From Pseudomonadota bacterium (lineage in GTDB: Bacteria > Pseudomonadota > Gammaproteobacteria > Xanthomonadales > Xanthomonadaceae), in the NCBI GenBank assembly GCA_020161335.1, contig JAIUOJ010000014.1:1-41136 (forward strand): a stretch of DNA of 41,136 bases, given 5' to 3'. The position numbers and the translations under genes are program-made. A model generated the notes under the pieces. It did not search any database. It was given only the letters and a program-made list of their open reading frames with translations, and was not told where the DNA came from. Below are positions 16,533 through 25,706 of the stretch, one piece after another (position 1 is the first letter of the stretch; the number at the start of each line of letters is the position of its first letter).

Positions 16533-17488
16533 GCCCGTTGCGACGCGCGCTGCCGGCGACCGTGGCCGTGCTGGCCCTCGCCGCCAGCGCCTCGCCCGCG
16601 GGGTCGCGCGACGAGGCCCGGATCGGGCTGGAGGATGCACATCGCTTCGCCGCCGCCTTCGTGGCCGGCGACGGCCTGCCGACCGCGCGCGCGCTGGATG
16701 CGGGCTACCTGCGGCCGGCGACGCCGGCGCTGGCGGCCTTCGTGCCGGAGTACATCGTCGATGCCGCGACGCTGGCGCAAGCGGTCGCTGACGCGCCCGG
16801 GCCGTATCGCCATGCCGTCGACGCGTGCCTGCCGATGATGGCGCGCATGGGCGGCTTCGTGCAGGTGGTCCAGCTGCGGTACCAGGAACTGCTGCCGGAC
16901 GCGGCGCCCGCGGCCGTCGTGGCGCTTTTCTCCACGGGCAACGTCGCCGGCACGGTGGTGGACGGGCGCATCGTGCTGGGGCTGGAGAAGGTGTGCGACG
17001 GCGTGTCCTCGGAGGATGGCCTTCGCGCACGCCTGCGCGGGCTGGTCGCGCACGAATGGGTGCACACCCGGCAACCGCCACCCAGCGACGCGGATCGGCG
17101 CGACCTGCTGGCGTGGGCCCTGCGCGAGGGCACGGCGAACACCCTCGCCGCGCTGGTACTGGGCGAGGCGACCCGCGCGTCGGACAACGCCTGGGCAATG
17201 CAGCGCGAAGGCGAACTGTGGACGCAGTTCCAGCGTGACCGCGCCACCATGCGCGCGCACTGGCCCGACGGCGGCGAGCCGGATGCGGAGGCGATCGAGG
17301 CCGGCACGCGCTGGCTCTGGAACAGCGCGGCGCCGGATGGGCGCCCGGCCGACCTGGGCTACTGGGTCGGGCAGCGAATCACGCAGGCATGGCTGTCGCG
17401 CCAGCCCGACAAGGCCGAGGCCGTGCGACGCATGCTGGCCATGGCATCCGTCGACGCGTTCCTTGCCGAAAGCGGCTACGCGCCCTAG
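16523..17488 (+). CDS. Exported HExxH-containing protein (putative DUF2268-like protease)
   Basis: About 321 residues from a GTG at 16523 (a TTG at 16529, overlapping the previous stop, is an alternative; no ATG fits). The hydrophobic N-terminus (PATVAVLALAASASPA) looks like a signal peptide. The motif HEWVH (residues 177-181) followed by REGTAN with Glu202 gives a plausible zinc-protease arrangement similar to DUF2268-type predicted proteases; activity is not established. It overlaps the 3' end of the lipoprotein gene. Its TAG stop is formed at the left junction of a 263-bp inverted-repeat element. Without the element the next start codon would follow 3 nt later. Confidence 0.7.
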   Translation: MGLSPLRRALPATVAVLALAASASPAGSRDEARIGLEDAHRFAAAFVAGDGLPTARALDAGYLRPATPALAAFVPEYIVDAATLAQAVADAPGPYRHAVDACLPMMARMGGFVQVVQLRYQELLPDAAPAAVVALFSTGNVAGTVVDGRIVLGLEKVCDGVSSEDGLRARLRGLVAHEWVHTRQPPPSDADRRDLLAWALREGTANTLAALVLGEATRASDNAWAMQREGELWTQFQRDRATMRAHWPDGGEPDAEAIEAGTRWLWNSAAPDGRPADLGYWVGQRITQAWLSRQPDKAEAVRRMLAMASVDAFLAESGYAP

Positions 17489-17750
17489 GGCCTGTTCACG
17501 CGATTGGCATGGGCCACGCCGCGCTTGAGTGCGCACGGGGCAAGGAAGAGGGAGGGAATGTATGTCGATCCATGACCGAGTGATGACGCGGCGCCGTGCG
17601 CACTCAAGCGCGGCCCTCCGGGTTGCCGTGTCCAGCCGCCAGCCGGCCGCGCGCGGCTTGGACAGGCGGCCAGCCTGCCGCTGCGCCACCCACGACCACC
17701 TGGCGGCCGGACACGACAACGTGGCCCATGCCAATCGCGTGAACAGGCCC
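17488..17750. mobile_element. MITE-like element with perfect long terminal inverted repeats
   Basis: 17483-17518 and 17720-17755 are a perfect 36-nt inverted repeat (outer part CCCTAGGGCCTGTTCACG). Inside are two more foldable pairs: 17519-17538 with 17594-17613 (20/20) and 17622-17642 with 17700-17720 (19/21). The outer stem plus two hairpins would form a three-way junction. The flanks share TA, but since CCCTAGGG is palindromic the target duplication could be TA, CTAG or longer. No transposase is encoded. The GGGCCTGTT end recalls IS5-family termini, which is a weak recollection. Confidence 0.75.
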
Positions 17751-17756
17751 TAGGGC

Positions 17757-18020
17757 ATGGACGTGGCGATCGTCATCGTCGTCAGCGCGCTCGCGCTCGC
17801 GCTGCACGTGGTGCTCTTCGTGGTGTTCCGGCGCTGGATGGACCGCGACCTGGCGCTGTCCTTCGCCGGGGGTGATGCCGGCAAGCGCGCCTACATGCTG
17901 GATTGCCTCGCACGCGCGAAGCGCGAAGGCATCAAGCGTCACGACCTGCCGGCCTGGCTGGAGCATGCGGCGGGCGGGTACGGCGACAACTTGCCGGGGA
18001 AGCGAAGCGCTGAGGCTTGA
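17757..18020 (+). CDS. Small single-pass membrane protein
   Basis: An 87-residue protein with one N-terminal membrane segment (about residues 3-24) and a basic cytosolic part, RRWMDRDLALSF then AYMLDCLARAKREGIKRHDLPAWLEHA. No family recognised. It was probably the last gene of the 12802-17488 operon: removing the inserted element leaves only 3 nt between the upstream TAG and this ATG. It may now depend on read-through across the structured element or on its own promoter. The final residues (NLPGKRSAEA) run into repeat DNA, so the C-terminus may be altered. Confidence 0.6.
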   Translation: MDVAIVIVVSALALALHVVLFVVFRRWMDRDLALSFAGGDAGKRAYMLDCLARAKREGIKRHDLPAWLEHAAGGYGDNLPGKRSAEA

Positions 18021-18494
18021 AGCGGCCCTTCCGGAGCCGAGTCGTTCGCGGCGCTGCGAAGGATCTTCAGCGACCCGCGGTGACTTTTCCGCTGCGCTCG
18101 GAATGACAGCCTGGGCAAGCCTCTCCTTGGGGCCGGTTTCATTTCTTTGACAAATGGAAACCCGGAGGGCGGCGCACAGGGACGTGCGCCGTTTTTCGCC
18201 AGGGCATGGATGCCGTGTCGATAAATCTCGACGCCATGTCAGGCGTCGAGTTCGTCTTGTCGGGGAAGGCCCTTTTCTCTGGCTCGTTTCTTTCTGGCCA
18301 GGAGAAGAAATGAACCCGGCCGCGTAGCGGGCGGAACGCGTTGGCTTCAAGGTCTGGAAGCCTTCGGCGTGTCGGGGCCGCGGAGCCGAAACGGCAGGCA
18401 AGAGCGCCCTCACCCCAACCCTCTCCCGCAAGCGCGAGAGGGGGGCGTCATGCTCCTAAAGGGGCAGCCGTGCTCCTGAGGAGCAGTCGTGCTT
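18021..18494. repeat. Cluster of dispersed repeats between small membrane protein and kinase genes
   Basis: This 474-bp gap holds no credible gene. In order: a unit at 18050-18108 with GATCTTCAGCGACCCGCGG and GCGCTCGGAATGACA; at 18135-18312 the minus-strand copy of the element found at 3160-3390 (shared AAAGAAACGA-CCA-AGAAAAG core and terminal hairpin); a 9-bp hairpin at 18227-18250; and at 18406-18445 a CCCTCACCCC / CTCTCCCGCAAGCG unit like the one inside lipB. Confidence 0.65.
18170..18196 (+). terminator. Hairpin plus T5, probable terminator
   Basis: CGGCGCAC (18170-18177) pairs with GTGCGCCG (18184-18191) and is followed by TTTTT (18192-18196). It lies 150 nt beyond the 17757-18020 gene and inside a dispersed repeat. 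Confidence 0.6.
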
Positions 18495-19427
18495 CTACAG
18501 CGCGTACCCGAACTGCTGCCGGAACTGCTCGCTGAACTCGTCGTGGTCGAACCGCTGGTTCTGCGTGCCCGGATGCTCGACCTTCAGCGCACCCATCAGG
18601 TTGCCGATGCGGCCGATGGTCATCCAGTCGTGGCCCTTCTCGATGCCGTAGATCAGGCCGGCGCGGAAGGCGTCGCCGCAGCCGGTGGGGTCGGTGACGC
18701 GGCGTTCGTGCGCGGGCGGGATGTCGTAGGTCTTGCCGTCGGCGTGGATGCACGCGCCCTTCGGGCCGCGGGTGGCGATGTACGCCTGCACCTTCGAGGC
18801 GATTTCCTGCTCGCTCCAGCCGGTGCGCTCCTGCAGCAGGTTCGACTCGTAATCGTTCACCGTGACGTACTGCGCCTGCTCGATGAAGGCGCGCAGTTCG
18901 GCGCCGTTGAACAGCGGCATCGCCTGGCCCGGGTCGAAGATGAAGGGGATGCCGGCCTCGGCGAACTCCTTCGCGTTCTGCAGCATGCCCTCGTAGCCAT
19001 CGGGGCTGACGATGCCGATGGTCACGCCGGGCACGTCGCGCACGTGGTTCTCGTAGCTGCGCATCATCGCGCCCGGGTGGAAGGCGGTGATCTGGTTGTT
19101 GTCGTGGTCGGTGGTGATGAACGCCTGCGGGGTGAACAGCTCGTCGATCACCTTCACCCGGTCGAGCGGGATCTCGTTCTCGGTGAACCATTCGCGGTAC
19201 GGGCCGAAGTCCTGGCCGACGGTGGCCATCGGGATCGGGTCGCCGCCGAGCAGCTTGAGGTTGTAGGCGATGTTGCCGGCGCAGCCGCCAAACTCGCGGC
19301 GCATCCGCGGCACCAGGAACGACACGTTCAGGATGTGCACCTTGTCCGGGAGGATGTGGTTCTTGAACTGGTCGGGGAACACCATGATGGTGTCGTAGGC
19401 CAGGGAACCGCAGATCAGTGCCGACAT
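18495..19427 (-). CDS. PfkB-family carbohydrate/nucleoside kinase
   Basis: A 310-residue ribokinase-superfamily kinase, probably cytosolic. The substrate motif FGGCAGNIAYNL lies near residue 46. The ATP/anion-hole motif DPTGCGDAFRAGL has catalytic base Asp252. The length and the TDHDNNQITAFHPGAM lid-like region resemble bacterial adenosine/ribokinase-like enzymes; the exact substrate cannot be told. It is divergent from mreB across 197 bp. No strong terminator follows, although a GCTCCTGAGGAGC palindrome (about 18471) is close behind the stop. Confidence 0.88.
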   Translation of the reverse strand: MSALICGSLAYDTIMVFPDQFKNHILPDKVHILNVSFLVPRMRREFGGCAGNIAYNLKLLGGDPIPMATVGQDFGPYREWFTENEIPLDRVKVIDELFTPQAFITTDHDNNQITAFHPGAMMRSYENHVRDVPGVTIGIVSPDGYEGMLQNAKEFAEAGIPFIFDPGQAMPLFNGAELRAFIEQAQYVTVNDYESNLLQERTGWSEQEIASKVQAYIATRGPKGACIHADGKTYDIPPAHERRVTDPTGCGDAFRAGLIYGIEKGHDWMTIGRIGNLMGALKVEHPGTQNQRFDHDEFSEQFRQQFGYAL

Positions 19428-19579
19428 CGACCGGGCGCTCGCGAGGATTCAGGGCCGGCTAGGGTACCGGGCGGGGCGTCGGCAGGCCAGCGAGGGGCGG
19501 TTCGGGCGCCCGGCGCCGGGCGCGGGCCGGGCGTCACGGTTTGCGCGGCGATCCCGTGCCCGGAGCGCTTTTTTGCTAG

Positions 19580-20668
<1,089 letters not shown>

Positions 20669-20896
20669 CGAAAGCCGGGGATGTGGAATCGGGAGCCGGG
20701 AATCGATGACAGCGTGATGCGAGCCGGGGTTTCGACGGAACCCGGCGCGCGTCGTGCGGCGATTCCCGGGTCGATCCCGCAACATGCCCCGCCGGCGGCC
20801 TCGAACGCGACGATGTCCGGCGGTTGGCCACGCGGCGTGGTGGCCCCTGCGTTCCCCAATCCCGAAACCCCAATCCCGATTCCCGGCCCTTAAGTA
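20669..20896. repeat. Inverted-repeat element between mreB and mreC
   Basis: CCGGGAATCG (20696-20705) and CGATTCCCGG (20877-20886) bound a roughly 190-bp unit. It contains a hairpin at 20723-20746 and CCCCAATCCCGAAACCCC-type runs near its right end. It is related in style to the hslV-hslU spacer repeat. Confidence 0.55.
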
Positions 20897-21958
20897 GTGT
20901 CCTCCTTCGCCAGTCCCGCCGCCCCGCGCCCCGGTGATGTCGCCGGCACGTTGCGCCTGCTGGGCTTCCTGGCGCTGGCGGTGGTGCTGATCGTGCTCGA
21001 CCACCGCGGCGGCTGGCTGGCGAGCCTGCGCGCGACGATGAACGTGGTGGTGCAGCCGCTGTGGCAGGTGGCGGGGCTGCCGTCGCGCCTGGGCCAGACC
21101 ATGCGCGAGGACGCGGCCACGCGCTCGCTGCTGGCCGAGGACAACCGGCGCCTGCGCAACGAGCTGCTGGTGGTGGGCGCGCGCCAGGCGCGGCTGCAGG
21201 TGGAGGCCGACGAGAACGCGCGCCTGCGCGGCCTGCTGGGCGCGGTCGAGCACGGGCGGCTGGACGTGCAGCTGGCGCCGATCCTCAACGTCGACCTCGA
21301 CCCCAGTCGCCAGCGCCTGCTGCTCGACGCCGGCAGCGCGCAGGGCGTGCGCGTGGGCCAGAGCGTGATCGACGCCGGCGGCCTGCTCGGCCAGATCGTC
21401 GCGGTCACGCCGGGCACCTCCACGGTGCTGCTGCTCACCGACCTCGACCATGCGGTGCCGGTGTCGATCTCGCGCACCGGCGTGCGCCTGATCGCCTACG
21501 GCACCGGGCGCAGCGACCGGCTGGAACTGCGCAACATCCCGGTCTCGGGCGATGTCGACGTCGGCGACGTGGTCGTGACCTCGGGCCTGGGCGGACGTTT
21601 CCCGCCGGGTTTCCCCGTCGGCACCATCGTCGAGTTGCACCCGGACGACAGCCACGCCTTCCTCGTGGGCGGGCTGAAGCCGGCGGCCCAGCTCGACCGC
21701 GGCCGCGACGTGCTGCTGCTGCGGGAAAGCCGGGAGCCGGGATCGGCGAACGGCGCCGCGGAGGCACCGCGCGCCGAGGCGCCGCCGCCGGTGCCGGCGA
21801 CGCAGTCGCCCACGCCATCACTGCAGCCACCCGCGCCCGCCACGAACGCACCCGCGACGCCTGCGGGCCCGCCCGCGACGTCGACGGATGCCCCCACGCC
21901 TGCCGACCCGCGCATGCGCGATCCCGCGAGCCCGGCGCAACCGGGACGCACGCCATGA
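20897..21958 (+). CDS. mreC: Cell shape-determining protein MreC
   Basis: Bitopic membrane protein linking MreB to PBP2 in the elongasome. The 353 residues show a membrane segment (about 15-35), a coiled coil (about 65-112, LLAEDNRRLRNELL...) and a periplasmic beta domain with GQIVAVTPGTSTVLLLTD and VVTSGLGGRFPPGFPVG. From about residue 275 a Pro/Ala-rich tail of some 75 residues follows; its first codons contain a 17-bp match to the mreB-mreC spacer repeat. The GTG at 20897 is the likely start, without a visible Shine-Dalgarno sequence. It overlaps mreD by ATGA. Confidence 0.94.
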   Translation: MSSFASPAAPRPGDVAGTLRLLGFLALAVVLIVLDHRGGWLASLRATMNVVVQPLWQVAGLPSRLGQTMREDAATRSLLAEDNRRLRNELLVVGARQARLQVEADENARLRGLLGAVEHGRLDVQLAPILNVDLDPSRQRLLLDAGSAQGVRVGQSVIDAGGLLGQIVAVTPGTSTVLLLTDLDHAVPVSISRTGVRLIAYGTGRSDRLELRNIPVSGDVDVGDVVVTSGLGGRFPPGFPVGTIVELHPDDSHAFLVGGLKPAAQLDRGRDVLLLRESREPGSANGAAEAPRAEAPPPVPATQSPTPSLQPPAPATNAPATPAGPPATSTDAPTPADPRMRDPASPAQPGRTP

Positions 21959-22440
21959 GCCGACGCGCGTCGCGGCTGTGGATCCTGCCGGTCAGCGTGG
22001 TCGCGGCCCTGCTGCTGGGCCTGCTGCCGCTGCCGGTCTCGGTCCAGGGCCTGCGCCCGTACTGGCTGGCGCTGGTGGTGGCGTTCTGGATCATCGAGGA
22101 GCCCGAGCGGGCCGGCCTCGGCTTCGCGTTCTTCGCCGGCCTCGTCGCCGACCTCGCCTTCGGCACGCTGCTGGGCGAGCAGGCGCTGCGGCTGGTGATC
22201 ATGGCCTTCATCCTGCAGCGGTTCCGCTCGCAGCTGCGTTTCTTCCCGCTGGCGCAGCAGGCGCTGGCGATCGGCGGCCTGCTGCTCAACGACCGCGTGG
22301 TCAGCGCCGCGATCCACCTGCTGCTCGGCCTGCCGCAGCCGCCGTGGACCTACTGGCTGGCGCCGCTGCTGGGCCTGCTGCTGTGGCCGCCGATGTTCTT
22401 CGTGCTCGACGCCCTCCGGTCTGGCCGGAGGCCGCGCTGA
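21955..22440 (+). CDS. mreD: Rod shape-determining protein MreD
   Basis: A 161-residue integral membrane protein of the elongasome with about five hydrophobic segments. RLWILPVSVVAALLL starts the first, and LRPYWLALVVAFWI plus GLGFAFFAGLVADLAFGTLLGEQ (about 60-82) match the MreD family. The last segment (LLGLLLWPPMFFVLDAL) ends in a short basic tail. Its ATG overlaps the mreC stop, and mrdA starts 4 nt after its own stop, so translation is coupled through the cluster. Confidence 0.93.
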   Translation: MSRRASRLWILPVSVVAALLLGLLPLPVSVQGLRPYWLALVVAFWIIEEPERAGLGFAFFAGLVADLAFGTLLGEQALRLVIMAFILQRFRSQLRFFPLAQQALAIGGLLLNDRVVSAAIHLLLGLPQPPWTYWLAPLLGLLLWPPMFFVLDALRSGRRPR

Positions 22441-22444
22441 CGCC

Positions 22445-24448
22445 ATGCAGCGCAGGCGCCAGCGCATCCGCAATCCTTCCGGTGAAGCCGCGCTGTTCCG
22501 CGCGCGCGCGTTCGTCGGCTTCGGCATCGTGCTGCTGGCGCTGGCGTTCCTGGCGGCGTGGTACTTCAGGCTGCAGGTCATCGACCACGACGACTACGCG
22601 CGCCAGTCTGAGGCGAACCGCATCAAGCCGCGGCCGGTGGTGCCGGCGCGCGGGCTGATCTACGACCGCAAGGGGCGGCTGCTGGCCGACAACATCCCCG
22701 CCTATCGCATCGACGTGACCCCGGAGGAGGCCGGCGACATCCCGCGGCTGCTGGCGGAACTGTCGCGGGTGGTGTCGCTGTCGCCGGAGGAGATCGCGCG
22801 CTTCGAGGCCGCGCGCAAGGGCACGCGCAGCTTCCGCGCGATCACGCTCAAGGCGCGCGTGGGCGAGGAGGAGGTGGCGCGCTTCGCGGTCGACCGCTGG
22901 CGCTTCCCGGGGGTGGAGGTGGTGCCGTACCTCACCCGGCGCTACCTGCACGGCGACCTGTTCGCGCACATCGTCGGCTACGTCGGCCGCACCGACGAAG
23001 GCGACGTGCAGCGTTACGGCGCCAACCAGGTGCTGTACCCGCACACCGGCCGCACCGGGCTGGAGCGCTATTACGACGAGCGGCTGCGCGGCAAGATCGG
23101 CTACGAGCAGGTCGAGACCAATGTCGAGGGACGCGCGCTGCGCAGCGTCGGCCTGGTCCCGGCGAAGGCCGGCACCGACCTGCGGCTGGCGGTCGACCTC
23201 GACCTGCAGCAGGCGATGGTGATGGCCTTCGGCGAACAGCACGGCTCGGCCATCGCGATCGACCCGCAGACCGGCGAAGTGCTGGCGATGGTGAGCCTGC
23301 CCACGTTCGAGCCCAACCTGTTCGTCAACGGCATCTCGCAGGCCGACTATGGCCGCCTGGTCAACGATCCCTCGCGACCGCTGTTCAACCGGCTGGTGCT
23401 GGGCGGCGTCGCGCCGGGCTCGACGCTCAAGCCGATGATCGCGCTGGCCGGGCTGGATGCGGGCGTGCGCAGGCCGGAGGACCGGGTGCTGTCGACCGGC
23501 ATGTTCTACCTGCCGGGCACCAGCCGCGGCTGGGGCGATGCCAGCCGCCGCGGCCACGGCTGGACCGACCTGCGCAAGTCGATCTCGCACTCGGTCAATA
23601 CCTACTACTACCGGCTGGCGCTGGACCTGGGCATCGAGCGCTTCGACGACTACATGGGCCGCTACGGCTTCGGCGCGCCGACCGGCATCGACCTCAGCGG
23701 CGAGATCGGCGGCATCCTGCCGTCGCCGGCGACCAAGCTGGCCGCGCGCAAGGAGCGCTGGTATCCCGGCGACACGGTCAACATCGCCATCGGCCAGGGC
23801 GACTGGAAGGTGACGCCGCTGCAACTGGTGCGCGCCACCGCGGGCCTGGCCACCGGCGAACTGCGCCAGCCGCACCTGGTGGCGGAGACGCGCGACGGCT
23901 TCGACCAGCCATGGACGCCGCTGGCGGTCGCGCCGCCGGTGCCGATCAGCCCCAGCCCCGCCAACGTCGAGATGGTGCGCCTGGGGATGCGCGACACCAT
24001 GCAGCCCGGCGGCACCGGGTGGCGGGTGGCGTCCGGTGCGCCGTACCTGATGGCCGGCAAGACCGGTACCGCGCAGGTGGTGAGCCGGCGTGGCACCGCG
24101 GCGGTCGATCCGCGCAGCCTGCCGATGCACCTGCGCCACCGCGCACTGTTCGTCGGCTTCGCCCCGGCCGAGCAGCCAAGCATCGCGCTGGCGATCGCGG
24201 TCGAGGGCGGCGGCTACGGCGGCGCCGCGGCGGCGCCGATCGCGCGCAAGATCTTCGACGCCTGGCTGCTGGGCAAGATGCCCGAGGCCGATGGCGAGGA
24301 AGCCGCGGCCGCGGCCGTCCACGGGGACGAGGACGAAGCGCACGACGACGCCACGGCGCGGCCCGACTTCGGCAACGTCGCCACCGGCGGGACGTTTCCA
24401 CCCGCGGACGTAGCCGTCCCGTCCACCGTGCCCGGGACGCGGCCATGA
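22445..24448 (+). CDS. mrdA: Penicillin-binding protein 2 (peptidoglycan transpeptidase)
   Basis: Class B PBP that cross-links lateral-wall peptidoglycan with RodA. The 667 residues include a membrane anchor (about 22-42), the dimerisation domain with RGLIYDRKGRLLADN (about 61-75), and the transpeptidase motifs SxxK Ser326-Lys329 (GSTLKP), SxN Ser383-Asn385 (HSVNTY) and KTG 539-541 (GKTGTAQ). The C-terminus has an extra acidic/Ala-rich tail of about 50 residues. It lies 4 nt after mreD and overlaps rodA by ATGA. Confidence 0.96.
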   Translation: MQRRRQRIRNPSGEAALFRARAFVGFGIVLLALAFLAAWYFRLQVIDHDDYARQSEANRIKPRPVVPARGLIYDRKGRLLADNIPAYRIDVTPEEAGDIPRLLAELSRVVSLSPEEIARFEAARKGTRSFRAITLKARVGEEEVARFAVDRWRFPGVEVVPYLTRRYLHGDLFAHIVGYVGRTDEGDVQRYGANQVLYPHTGRTGLERYYDERLRGKIGYEQVETNVEGRALRSVGLVPAKAGTDLRLAVDLDLQQAMVMAFGEQHGSAIAIDPQTGEVLAMVSLPTFEPNLFVNGISQADYGRLVNDPSRPLFNRLVLGGVAPGSTLKPMIALAGLDAGVRRPEDRVLSTGMFYLPGTSRGWGDASRRGHGWTDLRKSISHSVNTYYYRLALDLGIERFDDYMGRYGFGAPTGIDLSGEIGGILPSPATKLAARKERWYPGDTVNIAIGQGDWKVTPLQLVRATAGLATGELRQPHLVAETRDGFDQPWTPLAVAPPVPISPSPANVEMVRLGMRDTMQPGGTGWRVASGAPYLMAGKTGTAQVVSRRGTAAVDPRSLPMHLRHRALFVGFAPAEQPSIALAIAVEGGGYGGAAAAPIARKIFDAWLLGKMPEADGEEAAAAAVHGDEDEAHDDATARPDFGNVATGGTFPPADVAVPSTVPGTRP

Positions 24449-25572
24449 ACACCATCCTGCGCTGGCTGTTCGACCTGTTCGCGCGCCTGACGCGCACGCT
24501 CGACTGGCCGCTGCTGGCGGCGCTGCTGGCGCTGATGGGCATCGGCCTGGCGGTGCTGCACAGCGCCGGCAGCAGCAACCTCGCGCTGGTGCAGTCGCAG
24601 GGGGCCCGCTACGTGGTCGGGCTGGGCGTGATGTGGCTGCTGTCGCGGGTGCCGCCCGCGGCGCTGCGGCGTGCCACGCCGGTGGTGTACGCGGTCTCGC
24701 TGCTGCCGCTGCTGGCGGTGCTGTTCATCGGCACCGGGCGCAGCGGCGCGCACTGGATCAACCTCGGCGTGTTCTATTTCCAGCCGGCCGAACTGATGAA
24801 GCTCAGCCTGCCGATGATGGCGGCATGGACCCTGGCCCAGGCGCCGCTGCCGCCGCGCGCGGGCAGCGTGCTGCTGGCGGTGGCGGTGATCGCGCTGCCG
24901 ACCGGGCTGATCCTGCTGCAGCCGGACTTCGGCAGTGCCATGCTGGTGCTGGCCAGCGGCGTGTTCGCGCTGTACCTCGCCGGCCTGTCGTGGTGGTGGT
25001 TCATCGCCGCCGGCGCGGGCGCGGGCACCGCGGCGGGGTTCGCGCTGTTCGCGCCGATCTCGTGGTTCTCGTTCCTGCGGCCCTACCAGCAGGACCGCAT
25101 CCTCACCTTCCGCGATCCGCAGAACGATCCGCTCGGCGCCGGCTGGAACATCATCCAGTCGAAGATCGCGATCGGTTCCGGCGGGTTCGACGGCCGCGGC
25201 TGGGGCAAGGGCACGCAGTCGCACCTGAACTACGTGCCCGAGCACACCACCGACTTCATCTTCACCGTGCTCGCCGAGGAGTTCGGCTGGCTCGGCGTGG
25301 CCGTGGTGCTGCTGCTGTACGCCTTCGTCATCGGCCGCTGCCTGTGGATCGCGGCGGAGGCGCGCGATCCCTACGCGCGGCTGCTGGCCGGCAGCCTCGG
25401 CCTGGCGCTGTTCGTCTACGTCATCGTCAATGGCGGCATGATCTCCGGGCTGCTGCCGGTGGTCGGCGTGCCGATGCCGCTGCTGAGCTTCGGCGGCACC
25501 GCCGCGGTGTCGCTGCTGGCGGGGCTGGGCGTGGTGATGGCGATCGGCGCGAACCGCCAGGCCAAGCGCTAG
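24445..25572 (+). CDS. rodA: Peptidoglycan glycosyltransferase RodA (SEDS family)
   Basis: Polytopic SEDS polymerase that makes glycan strands with PBP2. The 375 residues have about ten membrane segments and SEDS landmarks: FYFQPAELMKLSLP, LQPDFGSAMLV with the catalytic-region Asp, PYQQDRILTF with DPLGAGWNIIQSKIAIGSGG, and LLSFGGTAAVSLLAGLGVVM at the end. The ATG overlaps the mrdA stop. Its own stop codon TAG is the start of a TAGGGCCTGTT sequence shared with the MITE-like element at 17488. Confidence 0.96.
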   Translation: MNTILRWLFDLFARLTRTLDWPLLAALLALMGIGLAVLHSAGSSNLALVQSQGARYVVGLGVMWLLSRVPPAALRRATPVVYAVSLLPLLAVLFIGTGRSGAHWINLGVFYFQPAELMKLSLPMMAAWTLAQAPLPPRAGSVLLAVAVIALPTGLILLQPDFGSAMLVLASGVFALYLAGLSWWWFIAAGAGAGTAAGFALFAPISWFSFLRPYQQDRILTFRDPQNDPLGAGWNIIQSKIAIGSGGFDGRGWGKGTQSHLNYVPEHTTDFIFTVLAEEFGWLGVAVVLLLYAFVIGRCLWIAAEARDPYARLLAGSLGLALFVYVIVNGGMISGLLPVVGVPMPLLSFGGTAAVSLLAGLGVVMAIGANRQAKR

Positions 25573-25640
25573 GGCCTGTTGCCACGCGTGGCACGTGTCG
25601 CACCCGCCGCGCGGGCGTGCGCGGCAAGGAGGATCGCGCG
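25571..25640. repeat. Possible one-ended, decayed relative of the MITE-like element
   Basis: CTAGGGCCTGTT at the rodA stop matches the left end of the 17488 element. A perfect palindrome GCCACGCGTGGC follows at 25581-25592, and a GTGCGCGGCAAGGAGGA stretch about 60 nt in resembles the element's GCGCACGGGGCAAGGAAGA. No matching right end is found before mltB. Confidence 0.4.
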
Positions 25641-25706
25641 CGATTCGCCGGCCGTTCATGCTTGCGCGGCCCTTCGCCAGCGGCCTGCGTGCTACCCTCG
25701 CGCCCG

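Noticed and set aside
17529-17753. 74-codon frame inside the MITE-like element
   Set aside because: Arg/Ala-rich, lies between inverted arms, no start signal; the element appears non-coding.
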